From Bradyrhizobium embrapense (GTDB taxonomy: Bacteria; Pseudomonadota; Alphaproteobacteria; Rhizobiales; Xanthobacteraceae), in contig NZ_LFIP02000003.1 in assembly GCF_001189235.2 (NCBI RefSeq), positions 868,001-932,000 of the forward strand: a DNA stretch of 64,000 nt. Reading direction: 5' to 3'. The translations under genes were made by a program, and so were the position numbers. Shown in pieces: positions 9,327 through 17,832 of the stretch. The notes beneath the pieces are model-generated. The model was not told the origin of the DNA. It saw only the letters and a program-made list of their open reading frames with translations, and made no database searches. Position 1 is the first letter of the stretch; every line of letters begins with the position of its first letter.

Positions 9327-10541
9327 ATGCCCAGTGCACGAAAAGTCGTGGTCGCCAGCCAGCATTATCCGCCGGACCACAGCACGACCGCCGCGATCAT
9401 GTCCGCGATCGCTGAACGGATCGCGCAGGAAGCGGACGTGGTGGTAGTCTCCGGGATACCGGGCTCGGCGCGGGCGCCGGCGCCGGGGCGGCCCGTCGTC
9501 GTCGAGATCAGGAACCGGTTGCCAGGCAAGGCGGCGCTGCTCAAGCGCGCGCTGGCCGAGACGCTGTTCACGGTGCGGATGTTCTTTGCGTTGTTGTCGC
9601 GGCTCAAGCGGGGCGATGTGGCGCTGACGGTGACGGCTCCGTTCGCGCTTCCCTATGCGGTTGCTGCCGCGGCAAGGTTGAAGGGGGCGAAGTCGGCGTT
9701 GATCCTGCACGACCTGTTTCCGGACGTTCTCGTGATGGCCGGGCTGCTGCGGCCGACCTCGCTGGTTGCCCGGGCGATGCGCGCGATCAACGCGCTGATG
9801 TTTCGTGCCCTGAGCATCGTCATCGTCATCGGCCGCGACGCCGAGAAGCTGTTGTTGCGCTATCGCGGAATGACACCCGACAAGATCAGGTTCATCCCGA
9901 ACTGGGCCACGCTCGCCCCCGGCAATCGCCCCGTCAGCCCCGATAATCCGTTTCGCAAGGCGATCGCTGCCCGCTTCGTCGTCGGCCTGTCCGGCAATCT
10001 TGGTTTCACCCACGATCCGGATATCGTCTTCGAGGCCGCGCGGCTGCTCCGCGACGAACGCGATATCCATTTCCTGCTCTCGGGATGGGGCATGGGCTTT
10101 GCACGGCTGAAGGAGCTGCAGGCCGAGGCGCAGCTCACCAACGTCACGCTGGTCGAGCGCGTCGCGGACAGCGAGCTCGATGCGCTGCTCTCCAGTGCGG
10201 ACGTCTGGCTCATCCCCTATCGCAAGGACGTCGCCGGCGTATCGGTGCCGAGCCGGTTCTATAACCTGCTCGCCGCTGGCCGGCCGGTCATCCTGGTGTC
10301 CGAGCCCGAGGCCGAGGCCGCGCTCACCGTCAGCGAGAACCGGCTGGGCTGGGTCGTCACGCCGGGAAGGCCCGATCAACTCGCCGAAGCCATCAGGCTG
10401 GCGTCGCAATCGCAGGACTCCGAGATGGCCGGGCGCGCCGTCGCGACCGCACGGACCTTCAGTCCCGAGCGGGCGCTGTCGGGTTATGCCGCGCTGGTTG
10501 CGGAGCTGTTATCCAATCACGATGTGGAGCGGACAGCATGA
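9327..10541 (+). CDS. Glycosyltransferase family 4 (WbuB/WcaI-like)
   Basis: A 404-residue GT-B glycosyltransferase. The N-terminus has the acceptor-domain pattern VVVASQHYPPDHSTTAAIMSAIAERIA. The middle carries LILHDLFPDVLVM, found in WbuB-like L-fucosamine or related amino-sugar transferases. The C-terminal donor domain has VGLSGNLGFTHDPDIV and a VSVPSRFYNLLAAGRPVILV motif. The start is the ATG at 9327; a longer frame reaches upstream into the 3' end of the dehydratase gene. It overlaps the next gene by four bases (ATGA), so the two are translated together. It probably adds the second sugar of the O-unit after the QuiNAc- or FucNAc-type initiating sugar; the donor is inferred. Confidence 0.8.
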   Translation: MPSARKVVVASQHYPPDHSTTAAIMSAIAERIAQEADVVVVSGIPGSARAPAPGRPVVVEIRNRLPGKAALLKRALAETLFTVRMFFALLSRLKRGDVALTVTAPFALPYAVAAAARLKGAKSALILHDLFPDVLVMAGLLRPTSLVARAMRAINALMFRALSIVIVIGRDAEKLLLRYRGMTPDKIRFIPNWATLAPGNRPVSPDNPFRKAIAARFVVGLSGNLGFTHDPDIVFEAARLLRDERDIHFLLSGWGMGFARLKELQAEAQLTNVTLVERVADSELDALLSSADVWLIPYRKDVAGVSVPSRFYNLLAAGRPVILVSEPEAEAALTVSENRLGWVVTPGRPDQLAEAIRLASQSQDSEMAGRAVATARTFSPERALSGYAALVAELLSNHDVERTA

Positions 10542-11479
10542 ATGATCGCCGCCCGACGGTTCTGGTCACGGGTGCGAGTGGCTTTGTCGGTCGCCATGTG
10601 GTGCCCGAGCTGGAGCAGAACGGCTGGATGGTGCGACGCGCGGTGCGCACCTCGCCGCTAGACGCAAACGACGTGGCGATCGGCTCGCTCAGTCCCGTCA
10701 CCGATTGGCGTGCCGCGCTCGATGGCGTGGACGCCGTCGTTCATCTTGCCGCTCGCGTTCACCAGCAGTCCGATGAACAGGCGATCGAGCTCTACCGCAA
10801 CGTCAATATCGAGGGCACGCTGCATCTGGCGCGTTCGGCGGTCGCGGCGGGTGTTCGGGACTTCATTTTTGTCAGCACGATCCTGGTGCACGGGCGCAGC
10901 AACTACGGGCGCCCGCCGTTTCGCGAGGACGACGTCCTGACGCCCCGCGGCCTCTACGGAAACTCGAAGGCGGCCGCCGAAGTAGGGCTGAAGGGGATCG
11001 TGCCGGGCAGCGGCATGAGGGTGACCGTGATCAGGCCGCCGCTGATCTACGGCGCCGGTGCGAAAGGAAACTTCGCCCTGCTCAAGCGTGCGGTGATCAA
11101 TCGCATGCCGCTTCCGCTCGCCTTCGTGAAGAATCGCCGGGCGTTCCTGTCGGCGGAAAACCTGGCGTCGTTCATCCTGTACCGGTTGTCGCGACCGGGA
11201 AATGAATTCGATGTGTTTCTGGTGGCCGACCGCGAGCAGGTCTCGACCCGGGAGTTCGTCGAGCGCCTCGCCCGCGCGGCAGAAACCTCGCCGCGTCTGT
11301 TCTGGCTGCCGTCGCCGCTCCTGAAGGTGTCGCTCACGTTGGGCGGCCGCAAGGAAGCCTATGACAGCCTGTTCGCCTCGCTTGAGCTCGATCTGTCCAA
11401 GGTCGCAAGCACCGGATGGCAGCAGCCGATCAGCCTCGACGAGGGGCTGCGGCGCGCGCTGCGCCGAACCGATATCTAG
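10538..11479 (+). CDS. NAD-dependent sugar-nucleotide reductase/epimerase, WbpV/WreQ-like
   Basis: A 313-residue extended SDR protein with LVTGASGFVGRHVV near the N-terminus (residues 9-22), Ser113 in FVSTILVHG and the catalytic pair Tyr140/Lys144 in LYGNSKAAAE. In WbpV (P. aeruginosa O6) and WreQ (R. etli) this family reduces the 4-keto group made by the WbpM/WreV dehydratase to give UDP-QuiNAc. Context supports that role: the dehydratase is two genes upstream and a WreU/WbpL-like transferase is convergent downstream. Without alignment it cannot be separated from a UDP-hexose 4-epimerase acting on the same nucleotide sugars. Confidence 0.78.
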   Translation: MNDRRPTVLVTGASGFVGRHVVPELEQNGWMVRRAVRTSPLDANDVAIGSLSPVTDWRAALDGVDAVVHLAARVHQQSDEQAIELYRNVNIEGTLHLARSAVAAGVRDFIFVSTILVHGRSNYGRPPFREDDVLTPRGLYGNSKAAAEVGLKGIVPGSGMRVTVIRPPLIYGAGAKGNFALLKRAVINRMPLPLAFVKNRRAFLSAENLASFILYRLSRPGNEFDVFLVADREQVSTREFVERLARAAETSPRLFWLPSPLLKVSLTLGGRKEAYDSLFASLELDLSKVASTGWQQPISLDEGLRRALRRTDI

Positions 11480-11530
11480 ATTTTGTTTTGGCGCGTTTTC
11501 TTCACGCGAACCGGTAACGCTCCGGCCCGA

Positions 11531-12541
11531 TCAGAACGGTCGCGAGAACCGGCGCAGTTGCCAGCCGACGGCGAGCGCGCCGGCCAGCAACAGGACGATG
11601 TCTGCTGCGAGGGAATTGAGGGCGACCGAAGCGAATGCCAGCAGCGCCAGCACCACGTTGAGTGCAAAGATCTCGCCGACGACGCGCCATACGGTGAATC
11701 CGTTGTCGGTCGCGCGCTGATAGAAATGTGAGCGGTGCGCGGACCAGAACGGCTCGCGCCGCGCGATGCGGCGAAACAGCGTTACTGTCGCATCGGCCAG
11801 ATAATACAGCGGCAGTAGCAGGGCGGCGGCAAATTGCTGATGCAATGCAAGCTCGAGCAGGCACCAGCCCAGCAGCAAGCCGATCGGCAGGCTGCCGACA
11901 TCGCCGAGGAATATCCTTGCCACCGGCCGGTTGAACGGCGCGAAGCCGAGCAGCGCGCCGCACAGCGCTGCCGCGACCAGCGCGCAAGCAGCGGGAACGT
12001 GGCCGAAGCTGCCGAGCAGGGCGACGGCCACCGTGATCGGCACGGCCTCGGCCGCCGTCATCAGGTCGAGCCCGTCCATGAAGTTGACGAGGTTCACGAA
12101 CCAGAGGCCGGCGATCAGCAGCAGACCGCGTTCGAGCCAGAACGGGCAGGCCGGAACGAGCCCGAGATCGGCCGGCGCCGAAAACACCAAGGCTGCAACG
12201 GCCGCCGCCTGCAGCAACAGCCGCGGGACGACGGGCAGCGACCGGATGTCGTCGGCAAAGCCCACCACCGCGATGAACAGGCAGGCCGCGAACACCGTGA
12301 TCGGTATCGTCAGGTCCGGCGATCCGGCCATTGCGATGACGATCCCGCCCGCCAGCAGCGTGGCTGCGATCACCGCGATGCCGGCGCCCTGCGGCGTTGG
12401 AATGCGGTGCGACGAGCGCGCGTTCGGCTTCGCCAGCGCGACGCGCAGCAGCAGTGGCCGCGTCGCCCGGATCAGGACGGCCGAGATCGATGCGGCCAGC
12501 ACCGCCGCGATCAGTGACAGGAGGGTTTCGAAACTGCTCAT
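11531..12541 (-). CDS. Undecaprenyl-phosphate sugar-1-phosphate transferase (WecA/WbpL/WreU-like, GT4 MraY family)
   Basis: A 336-residue polytopic membrane enzyme that starts O-antigen synthesis by moving a HexNAc-1-phosphate from UDP to undecaprenyl phosphate. MraY/WecA signatures are all present: RIPTPQGAGIAV (about 46-57), the Mg-binding DD at 97-98 in GFADDIRSLP, NFMDGLD with Asp156 and FLGDVGSLPIG with Asp214. About ten membrane helices are predicted by eye. It is convergent with the WbpV-like gene, with only 51 bp between their stops. The neighbouring UDP-QuiNAc pathway suggests QuiNAc-1-phosphate as donor, as for WreU, rather than GlcNAc-1-phosphate; that is inference. Confidence 0.87.
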   Translation of the reverse strand: MSSFETLLSLIAAVLAASISAVLIRATRPLLLRVALAKPNARSSHRIPTPQGAGIAVIAATLLAGGIVIAMAGSPDLTIPITVFAACLFIAVVGFADDIRSLPVVPRLLLQAAAVAALVFSAPADLGLVPACPFWLERGLLLIAGLWFVNLVNFMDGLDLMTAAEAVPITVAVALLGSFGHVPAACALVAAALCGALLGFAPFNRPVARIFLGDVGSLPIGLLLGWCLLELALHQQFAAALLLPLYYLADATVTLFRRIARREPFWSAHRSHFYQRATDNGFTVWRVVGEIFALNVVLALLAFASVALNSLAADIVLLLAGALAVGWQLRRFSRPF

Positions 12542-12551
12542 TCCGGCCCGT

Positions 12552-13517
12552 TTATTGCGATCCCGGGACTTCGATCGGCTCGGCGCCCTTGGCCGCCTTT
12601 TCCGGGCTCAGGATCCACACCAGGCCGCCGAACACACCGACCACGAACGACACCGCGCCGAACAGCAGCGAGATGTTGACGCCCTCATTCGCGATCAGGC
12701 CGGCGTAGCCGAAGGCGAGCGCCATCGTCGCCTCGCGCACGCCCCAGCCCGCGATCGAGATCGGCATCATCGTGATCAGCATCACCGGCGGCAACAGCTG
12801 GAAGATCTGGCCGAAGGTGACCGGGGCCGCGATCGATTTCACCACGCACCAGCCGATCACGACGGTCACCACGTGAATGGCGATCGAAAGGGTCGCGACC
12901 CGCCATCCGTGCTCGCGGCTGAACAGCACCCGGTTCGCGATGACCGCGCAGGCGTGGATGTGGTGCGTTGCCCACCACTGCTTCAGCCAGGGCCACGGCA
13001 ACAGGCCGATCACGAGGAAACCAAAGCCGGCCGCAAGCGCGGCGAGGTCGAGCAGCAGCAACGCCAGCCAGCCATTTGTATCGGCGATCAGCCGATAGCT
13101 CCAGGGCAGGGTGGCCGCGATGACGACGGCAAGCGCGATCAGTCCGACCGCGCGATCGACGAAGATCGAATAGGTGGCCGCGCGCCAGCCCGCACCGGCG
13201 CGCGCGACAAGCCAGAGCCGCACGGCGTCGCCGCCGATCGAGGACGGCAGTGTCTGGTTGAAGAAGGTGCCGATCACGTTGAAGCGCATCGCCTGTGCGG
13301 TTTCCAGCGGTGCGCCGCATTCGACGCTGATCTCGCGCCACCGCAACACCCCGAGGAAGATCTGCAGAAAAGTGACCGCGATCGCGAGGCCGAGCCAGCC
13401 GAGGCTCTCGGCCTGGATGCGGGAGGCGAGGTCATACAGGTTGACCTTGCGCAGCGAGAAATACAGCAGCGCAGCCGAGATCAGGATCTTGACGGTCGAA
13501 AGCAGGATTCGGCGCAT
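12552..13517 (-). CDS. YbhN/AglD-type integral membrane protein (lysylphosphatidylglycerol synthase TM region, UPF0104)
   Basis: A 321-residue protein made mostly of hydrophobic helices, beginning MRRILLSTVKILISAALLYF. The family mark NQTLPSSIGGDAVRLWL (about 95-111) and the later GWGVREATMALAFG motif place it in the flippase-like domain family shared with YbhN and the membrane half of MprF. Family members are thought to handle lipid-linked molecules, but the biochemical role is unproven. It follows the initiating transferase by 10 bp on the same strand, so a role with undecaprenyl-linked O-antigen intermediates is plausible. The start is the ATG at 13517; upstream codons of the longer open frame look non-coding. 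A second member of this family lies at 48824-49900. Confidence 0.8.
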   Translation of the reverse strand: MRRILLSTVKILISAALLYFSLRKVNLYDLASRIQAESLGWLGLAIAVTFLQIFLGVLRWREISVECGAPLETAQAMRFNVIGTFFNQTLPSSIGGDAVRLWLVARAGAGWRAATYSIFVDRAVGLIALAVVIAATLPWSYRLIADTNGWLALLLLDLAALAAGFGFLVIGLLPWPWLKQWWATHHIHACAVIANRVLFSREHGWRVATLSIAIHVVTVVIGWCVVKSIAAPVTFGQIFQLLPPVMLITMMPISIAGWGVREATMALAFGYAGLIANEGVNISLLFGAVSFVVGVFGGLVWILSPEKAAKGAEPIEVPGSQ

Positions 13518-13851
13518 TTCCGTTCGCGCTGCCAGGTTTTCAGAATGTGTCAAAAACAGCGCAAAACGCTTTCGCGCGCCCAAATTCGCCGCCTTGGTAT
13601 GGTTTCCGCGCCGATCTGGCAATACCCGTGCCGACCCTATTGCGGCCCGCTCGACGGGGCGGCTAAAGAGGCCGGGCTGGGAGGAACAGCACTCAGCTGG
13701 GCTTACAATACGGGTAAAATCCGACCAGACGTGCGGGGGCACGCGTGATACTGCTCGGATCGTGCTTTGGAGGTAACCCGGCCGCCCGCTGCGGCTGCCC
13801 GGGAAAAATCTTAGTGTGTCGTCCGCGGGCACGACAGGACTTGAGGTATTG
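13518..13851. promoter_or_regulatory. Divergent intergenic region between the YbhN-like gene and manC
   Basis: This 334 bp gap separates two divergent start codons and so must carry promoters for both. Open frames cross it on both strands, but their codon content and residues resemble no protein. No inverted repeat of note or recognisable -35/-10 pair was found. Confidence 0.4.
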
Positions 13852-15264
13852 ATGGACCGGCGAATAATCCCCCTGATCATGTGCGGCGGCGCAGGCACGC
13901 GGCTTTGGCCGGCATCGCGCGAGGTGCATCCGAAGCAGTTCCTGTCGCTGTTCGGGGCGCGCTCGACCTTCCAGGAGACCCTGCTGCGCGTTTCGGACCC
14001 GACCTTGTTCGAACGTCCCATCGTGATCACCAACGAGGCCTATCGCTTCATGGTGCTGGAGCAGCTGGCCGAGATCGGCCGCGAGGCCGATGTACTGCTG
14101 GAGCCGATGCGCCGCGAATCCGGGCCTGCGATCGCGGCCGGTGCGGCATTCGCGCAGAGCCGGGACGGCGAAGCGATCGTGCTGGCGCTCGCCGCCGACC
14201 ATCTGGTGCGGGATACGCCGGCCTTCGTCGCGGCGTGCCGCGGCGGACTGGTGGCGGCCGAAGCCGGCCGCATCGTGACCTTCGGCGTCAAGCCGGAACG
14301 GCCCGCCACCGAATACGGCTACATCAGCCCGGGCGAGGTGGTCGCCGGCGAGGTGCGCGCGGTGGCAAAATTCGTCGAGAAGCCGGATGCCGCGACCGCG
14401 GCAGGCTATATCGATGCGGGCTATCTCTGGAACAGCGGCAACTTCATGTTCCGCGCCGGCGTGCTGCTCGACGAGTATCGCAAGGTCGATGCCGGCAGCA
14501 TCGCGGCGGTGGAGCAATCGGTCGCGACCGCGACGCGCGATCTCGGCTTCGTCAAGCTCGATGCGTCGGCGTTCGGCGCGGCAAAGGCGATCTCGATCGA
14601 TTACGCCGTGATGGAGAAGACCGCGCATGCCGCGGTGGTGCCGGTGGCGTGCGGCTGGTCCGACATCGGCTCGTGGCGCCAGGTCTGGGAGCTCTCCGAC
14701 AAGGACAGTCTCGGCAACGCGGCGCGCGGCGCGGCGGTGTTCGAGGACTCCCGCAATTGCAACGTCTCGACCGACCGGGCGCTGGTCGCGCTCGAAGGCG
14801 TCGACGACCTCGTCGTGGTCGCGACCCAGGATGCCGTGCTGGTGTCGCGCCAGAAGGATGCCAACGGGCTGAAGCGGCTGGTTGCGAAATTGAAGGTGGC
14901 GGCGCCCGGGGTGACCGAGAACCACATCAAGGTGCATCGCCCCTGGGGCTCCTATCAGTCGGTCGACAATGGCGACCGCCACCAGGTCAAGCGCATCATC
15001 GTCAAGCCGGGCGGGCGGCTGTCCTTGCAGAAGCATCATCACCGCTCCGAGCACTGGATCGTGGTGCGTGGTACCGCCCAGGTCACCGTCAACGAACTGG
15101 TCAAGACGGTGCATGAGAACGAGTCGATCTACATCCCGATCGGCGCGGTGCACCGGCTGGAGAATCCCGGCAAGATTCAGCTCGAGTTGATCGAGGTGCA
15201 GACCGGCAGCTATTTCGGCGAGGACGACATCATCCGCATCGAGGACGACTACCGGCGCAGCTGA
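13852..15264 (+). CDS. manC: Mannose-1-phosphate guanylyltransferase / mannose-6-phosphate isomerase
   Basis: A 470-residue bifunctional enzyme making GDP-mannose. The N-terminal nucleotidyltransferase domain opens with MCGGAGTRLWPASREVHPKQF (residues 10-30), the GTP-binding loop with catalytic Arg17 and Lys28. The C-terminal type II PMI cupin starts near 360 with VHRPWGSYQSVD and contains KPGGRLSLQKHHHRSEHW and EVQTGSYFGEDDIIR. The ATG at 13852 is preferred over a GTG at 13816 because the nucleotide-binding strand then begins at residue 6, as in the family. It is a single gene. The product can supply the LpcC-like core mannosyltransferase and other mannose- or GDP-sugar-using enzymes. Confidence 0.93.
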   Translation: MDRRIIPLIMCGGAGTRLWPASREVHPKQFLSLFGARSTFQETLLRVSDPTLFERPIVITNEAYRFMVLEQLAEIGREADVLLEPMRRESGPAIAAGAAFAQSRDGEAIVLALAADHLVRDTPAFVAACRGGLVAAEAGRIVTFGVKPERPATEYGYISPGEVVAGEVRAVAKFVEKPDAATAAGYIDAGYLWNSGNFMFRAGVLLDEYRKVDAGSIAAVEQSVATATRDLGFVKLDASAFGAAKAISIDYAVMEKTAHAAVVPVACGWSDIGSWRQVWELSDKDSLGNAARGAAVFEDSRNCNVSTDRALVALEGVDDLVVVATQDAVLVSRQKDANGLKRLVAKLKVAAPGVTENHIKVHRPWGSYQSVDNGDRHQVKRIIVKPGGRLSLQKHHHRSEHWIVVRGTAQVTVNELVKTVHENESIYIPIGAVHRLENPGKIQLELIEVQTGSYFGEDDIIRIEDDYRRS

Positions 15265-15275
15265 GGCGCGCCGGT

Positions 15276-15301
15276 TCCCGCGCCGATCGCCCGGCGCGGG
15301 A
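15276..15301 (+). terminator. GC-rich hairpin after manC
   Basis: A 9 bp perfect stem (TCCCGCGCC / GGCGCGGGA) with an 8-base loop starts 12 bp after the manC stop. There is no T-run, so it could be a weak terminator or an mRNA-stabilising hairpin. Confidence 0.4.
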
Positions 15302-15513
15302 CGATGTAACTCTTTGAATCAAAACGTGTCCGGATTTCGTCCTTGGCAATCGCCACATTTGTGACGCCGTGCTATAGCGGCTGCCAACGAAGCGGGGTGA
15401 TTTGCGCCAGAGGCGCAGATCGGGATGAGGGGCCTTGGTCTTACTCCCTCGGAGCCGGGATGGCTCCCTGAGGAGCCGGGACAACCGCCAGAACGCTACT
15501 TGGGGTCTACGAT

Positions 15514-16530
15514 ATGAATGCAAAAGTGTCCGCAGCCGGCGCGAGGGCCGATATCGGCCGCGCCTTGCGCGTCGGCGTGATCGGCGCCGGCGTGATGGGC
15601 AGCAACCATGCCCGCGTGCTGGCCGGACTGCCCGGCGTCCTGCTGATCGGCATCGTCGATCCGCTGCCGGAGCACCGCACGCGCGCCATCGACCTGGTCG
15701 GTTGCCGCGCCTTCGAGAGCCTCGATCAGCTGCTTGCCGAAGGCATCGATGCGGTGACGATCGCAGCCCCCACCCACCTGCATCACGAGATCGCGCTCGC
15801 CTGCATCGCCCGCAACATCCACATCCTGGTCGAGAAGCCGGTCGCATCCACGGTCGAAGAGGGCCGTGAGATCGTCGCGGCCGCCGAGCGAGCCGGCGTC
15901 ACGCTGATGGTCGGTCATGTCGAACGTTTCAACCCGGCGGTCGCCGCGATCAAGCAGGCGATCTCGGGCGAGGATATCCTGTCGATCGGCATCACCCGGG
16001 TCGGCCCGTTCCCGCCGCGGATGTCCAATGTCGGCGTCGTGATCGACCTTGCCGTGCACGACATCGACCTGATCCGCTGGTTCACCGAGTCCGACATCGT
16101 CGAGGTGCAGCCGCAGCTCTCGAGTGCGGTCGCCGAACGCGAGGACATCGCGCTGCTGCAATTCCGCACGGCATCCGGCGTGCTCGCCCACATCAACACC
16201 AACTGGTTGACGCCGTTCAAGGCGCGCAACGTGACGGTCGCGACCCGCGGCAAGTACGTGATGGGCGACCTGCTGACGCGCCAGGTCACCGAATGTTTCG
16301 GCTTCAAGCCGGACGGCAGCTATTCGATGCGCCATTTGCCGGTCGGTCACGACGAGCCGCTGCGCGCCGAGCTGATCGCCTTCCTCGATGCCGTACGCAG
16401 CGGCAAGCTGCCGGCAGTGTCCGGCGACGAAGGCGTCGCGAGCCTCGAGATCGCGATCCGCTGCCTGGAATCGCCCGCGCGGCCGGCCGCCTCGACGATG
16501 CGCAAGGGACCCCGCCGCATCGCCGGCTGA
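15514..16530 (+). CDS. Gfo/Idh/MocA family sugar-nucleotide dehydrogenase
   Basis: A 338-residue NAD(P)-dependent oxidoreductase. The N-terminal Rossmann domain has GVIGAGVMGSNHARVLAGL, the family EKPVAST motif follows (about 109-115), and the substrate domain has GHVERFNPAV and DLAVHDIDLIRW. In LPS loci, members paired with a DegT aminotransferase oxidise a UDP-HexNAc at C3 (WbpB/GnnA type) so that the aminotransferase can install a 3-amino group. Here the aminotransferase gene follows after 50 bp. The pair could therefore make a 3-amino-sugar such as UDP-GlcNAc3N for lipid A or UDP-QuiNAc3N for O-antigen. Which one is undecided. The start is the ATG at 15514. Confidence 0.8.
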   Translation: MNAKVSAAGARADIGRALRVGVIGAGVMGSNHARVLAGLPGVLLIGIVDPLPEHRTRAIDLVGCRAFESLDQLLAEGIDAVTIAAPTHLHHEIALACIARNIHILVEKPVASTVEEGREIVAAAERAGVTLMVGHVERFNPAVAAIKQAISGEDILSIGITRVGPFPPRMSNVGVVIDLAVHDIDLIRWFTESDIVEVQPQLSSAVAEREDIALLQFRTASGVLAHINTNWLTPFKARNVTVATRGKYVMGDLLTRQVTECFGFKPDGSYSMRHLPVGHDEPLRAELIAFLDAVRSGKLPAVSGDEGVASLEIAIRCLESPARPAASTMRKGPRRIAG

Positions 16531-16580
16531 TTGCCTCCACTGGCTGATTGTCATCCATTCAACACGTGCAAAGAGCTTCC

Positions 16581-17732
16581 ATGAACCAGCATATGCAGCT
16601 TGAGCCCATTCCCTTCATCGATATCGCCGCGCAGCGCCGGCGGCTTGGCAAGTCGATCGATGATGCGGTCGCGCGCGTGCTCGACCATTGCCAGTTCATC
16701 AACGGCCCGGAAGTCACCGCGCTGGAGAAGGCGCTGGCGGACTATACCGGCGCCAAGCATGTGGTGAGTTGCGCCAGCGGCACCGATGCGCTGCTGATGG
16801 TCCTGATGGCGAAGAATGTCGGGCCGGGCGATGCGGTGCTGTGCCCGACCTTCACCTTCTGCGCGACCGGCGAAGTCGTGACGCTGACCGGCGCGACGCC
16901 GGTGTTCGTCGATGTCGATGAGGAGACCTTCAACATCGACGTCAATTCGCTGAAGCGCGGCATTGCGACGGCGCGCGCCCGCGGGCTGAAGCCGGTTGCA
17001 GTGATCCCGGTCGACCTGTTCGGCCAGAGCGCCGATCACGACGCGATTGGTGCGGTCGCCGAGGCCGAGGGCCTTTTTGTGTTGGATGATGCCGCGCAGG
17101 GCTTTGGCGCAACCTACAAGAACCGCAAGCTCGGCACCTTCGGGCTCGCGACCGGAACCAGCTTCTTCCCGGCCAAGCCGCTCGGCTGTTTCGGCGACGG
17201 CGGCGCGGTCTTCACCGACGACGAGGAACTCGCGCGCACGCTGCGCAGCATCCGCGTCCACGGCCAGGGCTCGGACAAATACGACAACGTGCGGCTCGGC
17301 CTCACGGCGAGGCTCGACACCATGCAGGCGGCGATCCTGCTCGAGAAGCTGAAGATATTCGACGACGAGATCGCGGCGCGCAACAAGGTCGCGGAACGCT
17401 ATTCGCGGGCGCTCGGCAACCTCGTCGCGGTGCCGCGCGTGGCTCCGGGCTGCACCTCGGTGTGGGCGCAGTACACCATCCGTCTGACCAACGGCATCGA
17501 TCGTGACGCCTTCGCAGCCACCTTGAAGGCGCAGGGCGTGCCGACCATGATCTACTATCCGAAGTCGGTCCATCAGCAGACCGCCTACAGCCACTATCCG
17601 GTCGCCGACGGCGGCCTGCCGGTCAGCGAGCGCCTGTCGAAGGACGTCATCGCTCTGCCGATGCACCCCTATCTCGACGAGGCGGCGCAGGACCGCGTCA
17701 TTGCGGCTGTGCGCAGCGCGCTACAGGCATGA
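16581..17732 (+). CDS. DegT/DnrJ/EryC1/StrS sugar aminotransferase
   Basis: A 383-residue PLP-dependent fold-type I aminotransferase acting on keto-sugar nucleotides, usually with glutamate as donor. The Schiff-base lysine is Lys199 in SFFPAKPLGCFGDGGA. VLDDAAQGFGA supplies the pyridine-nitrogen Asp, and VSCASGTDALLMVLMA is the phosphate-binding segment. The ATG at 16581 is preferred to the TTG at 16548 because a purine-rich AAGAG precedes it. It forms a two-gene unit with the Gfo/Idh dehydrogenase and resembles WbpE/GnnB-type partners. Its stop codon lies inside the left arm of a palindromic repeat. Confidence 0.88.
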   Translation: MNQHMQLEPIPFIDIAAQRRRLGKSIDDAVARVLDHCQFINGPEVTALEKALADYTGAKHVVSCASGTDALLMVLMAKNVGPGDAVLCPTFTFCATGEVVTLTGATPVFVDVDEETFNIDVNSLKRGIATARARGLKPVAVIPVDLFGQSADHDAIGAVAEAEGLFVLDDAAQGFGATYKNRKLGTFGLATGTSFFPAKPLGCFGDGGAVFTDDEELARTLRSIRVHGQGSDKYDNVRLGLTARLDTMQAAILLEKLKIFDDEIAARNKVAERYSRALGNLVAVPRVAPGCTSVWAQYTIRLTNGIDRDAFAATLKAQGVPTMIYYPKSVHQQTAYSHYPVADGGLPVSERLSKDVIALPMHPYLDEAAQDRVIAAVRSALQA

Positions 17733-17770
17733 TCCCGAAAAGTGGCTCCCGGTTTCGGGCAGGATCATGC
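17727..17770. repeat. Palindromic repeat, GCATGATC family, copy 1
   Basis: An imperfect 44 bp palindrome with outer arms GCATGATC / GATCATGC and an inner CCCGAAA / TTTCGGG match. It overlaps the aminotransferase stop codon. Related copies lie at 32786-32834 and 35883-35925, each starting at or within three bases of a stop codon. Confidence 0.8.
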
Positions 17771-17832
17771 TTAAATCGTTGACGGCCTGATACGTCATTT
17801 TGACGTAGGGTGATGATGCGCTAGAAGCAGCC

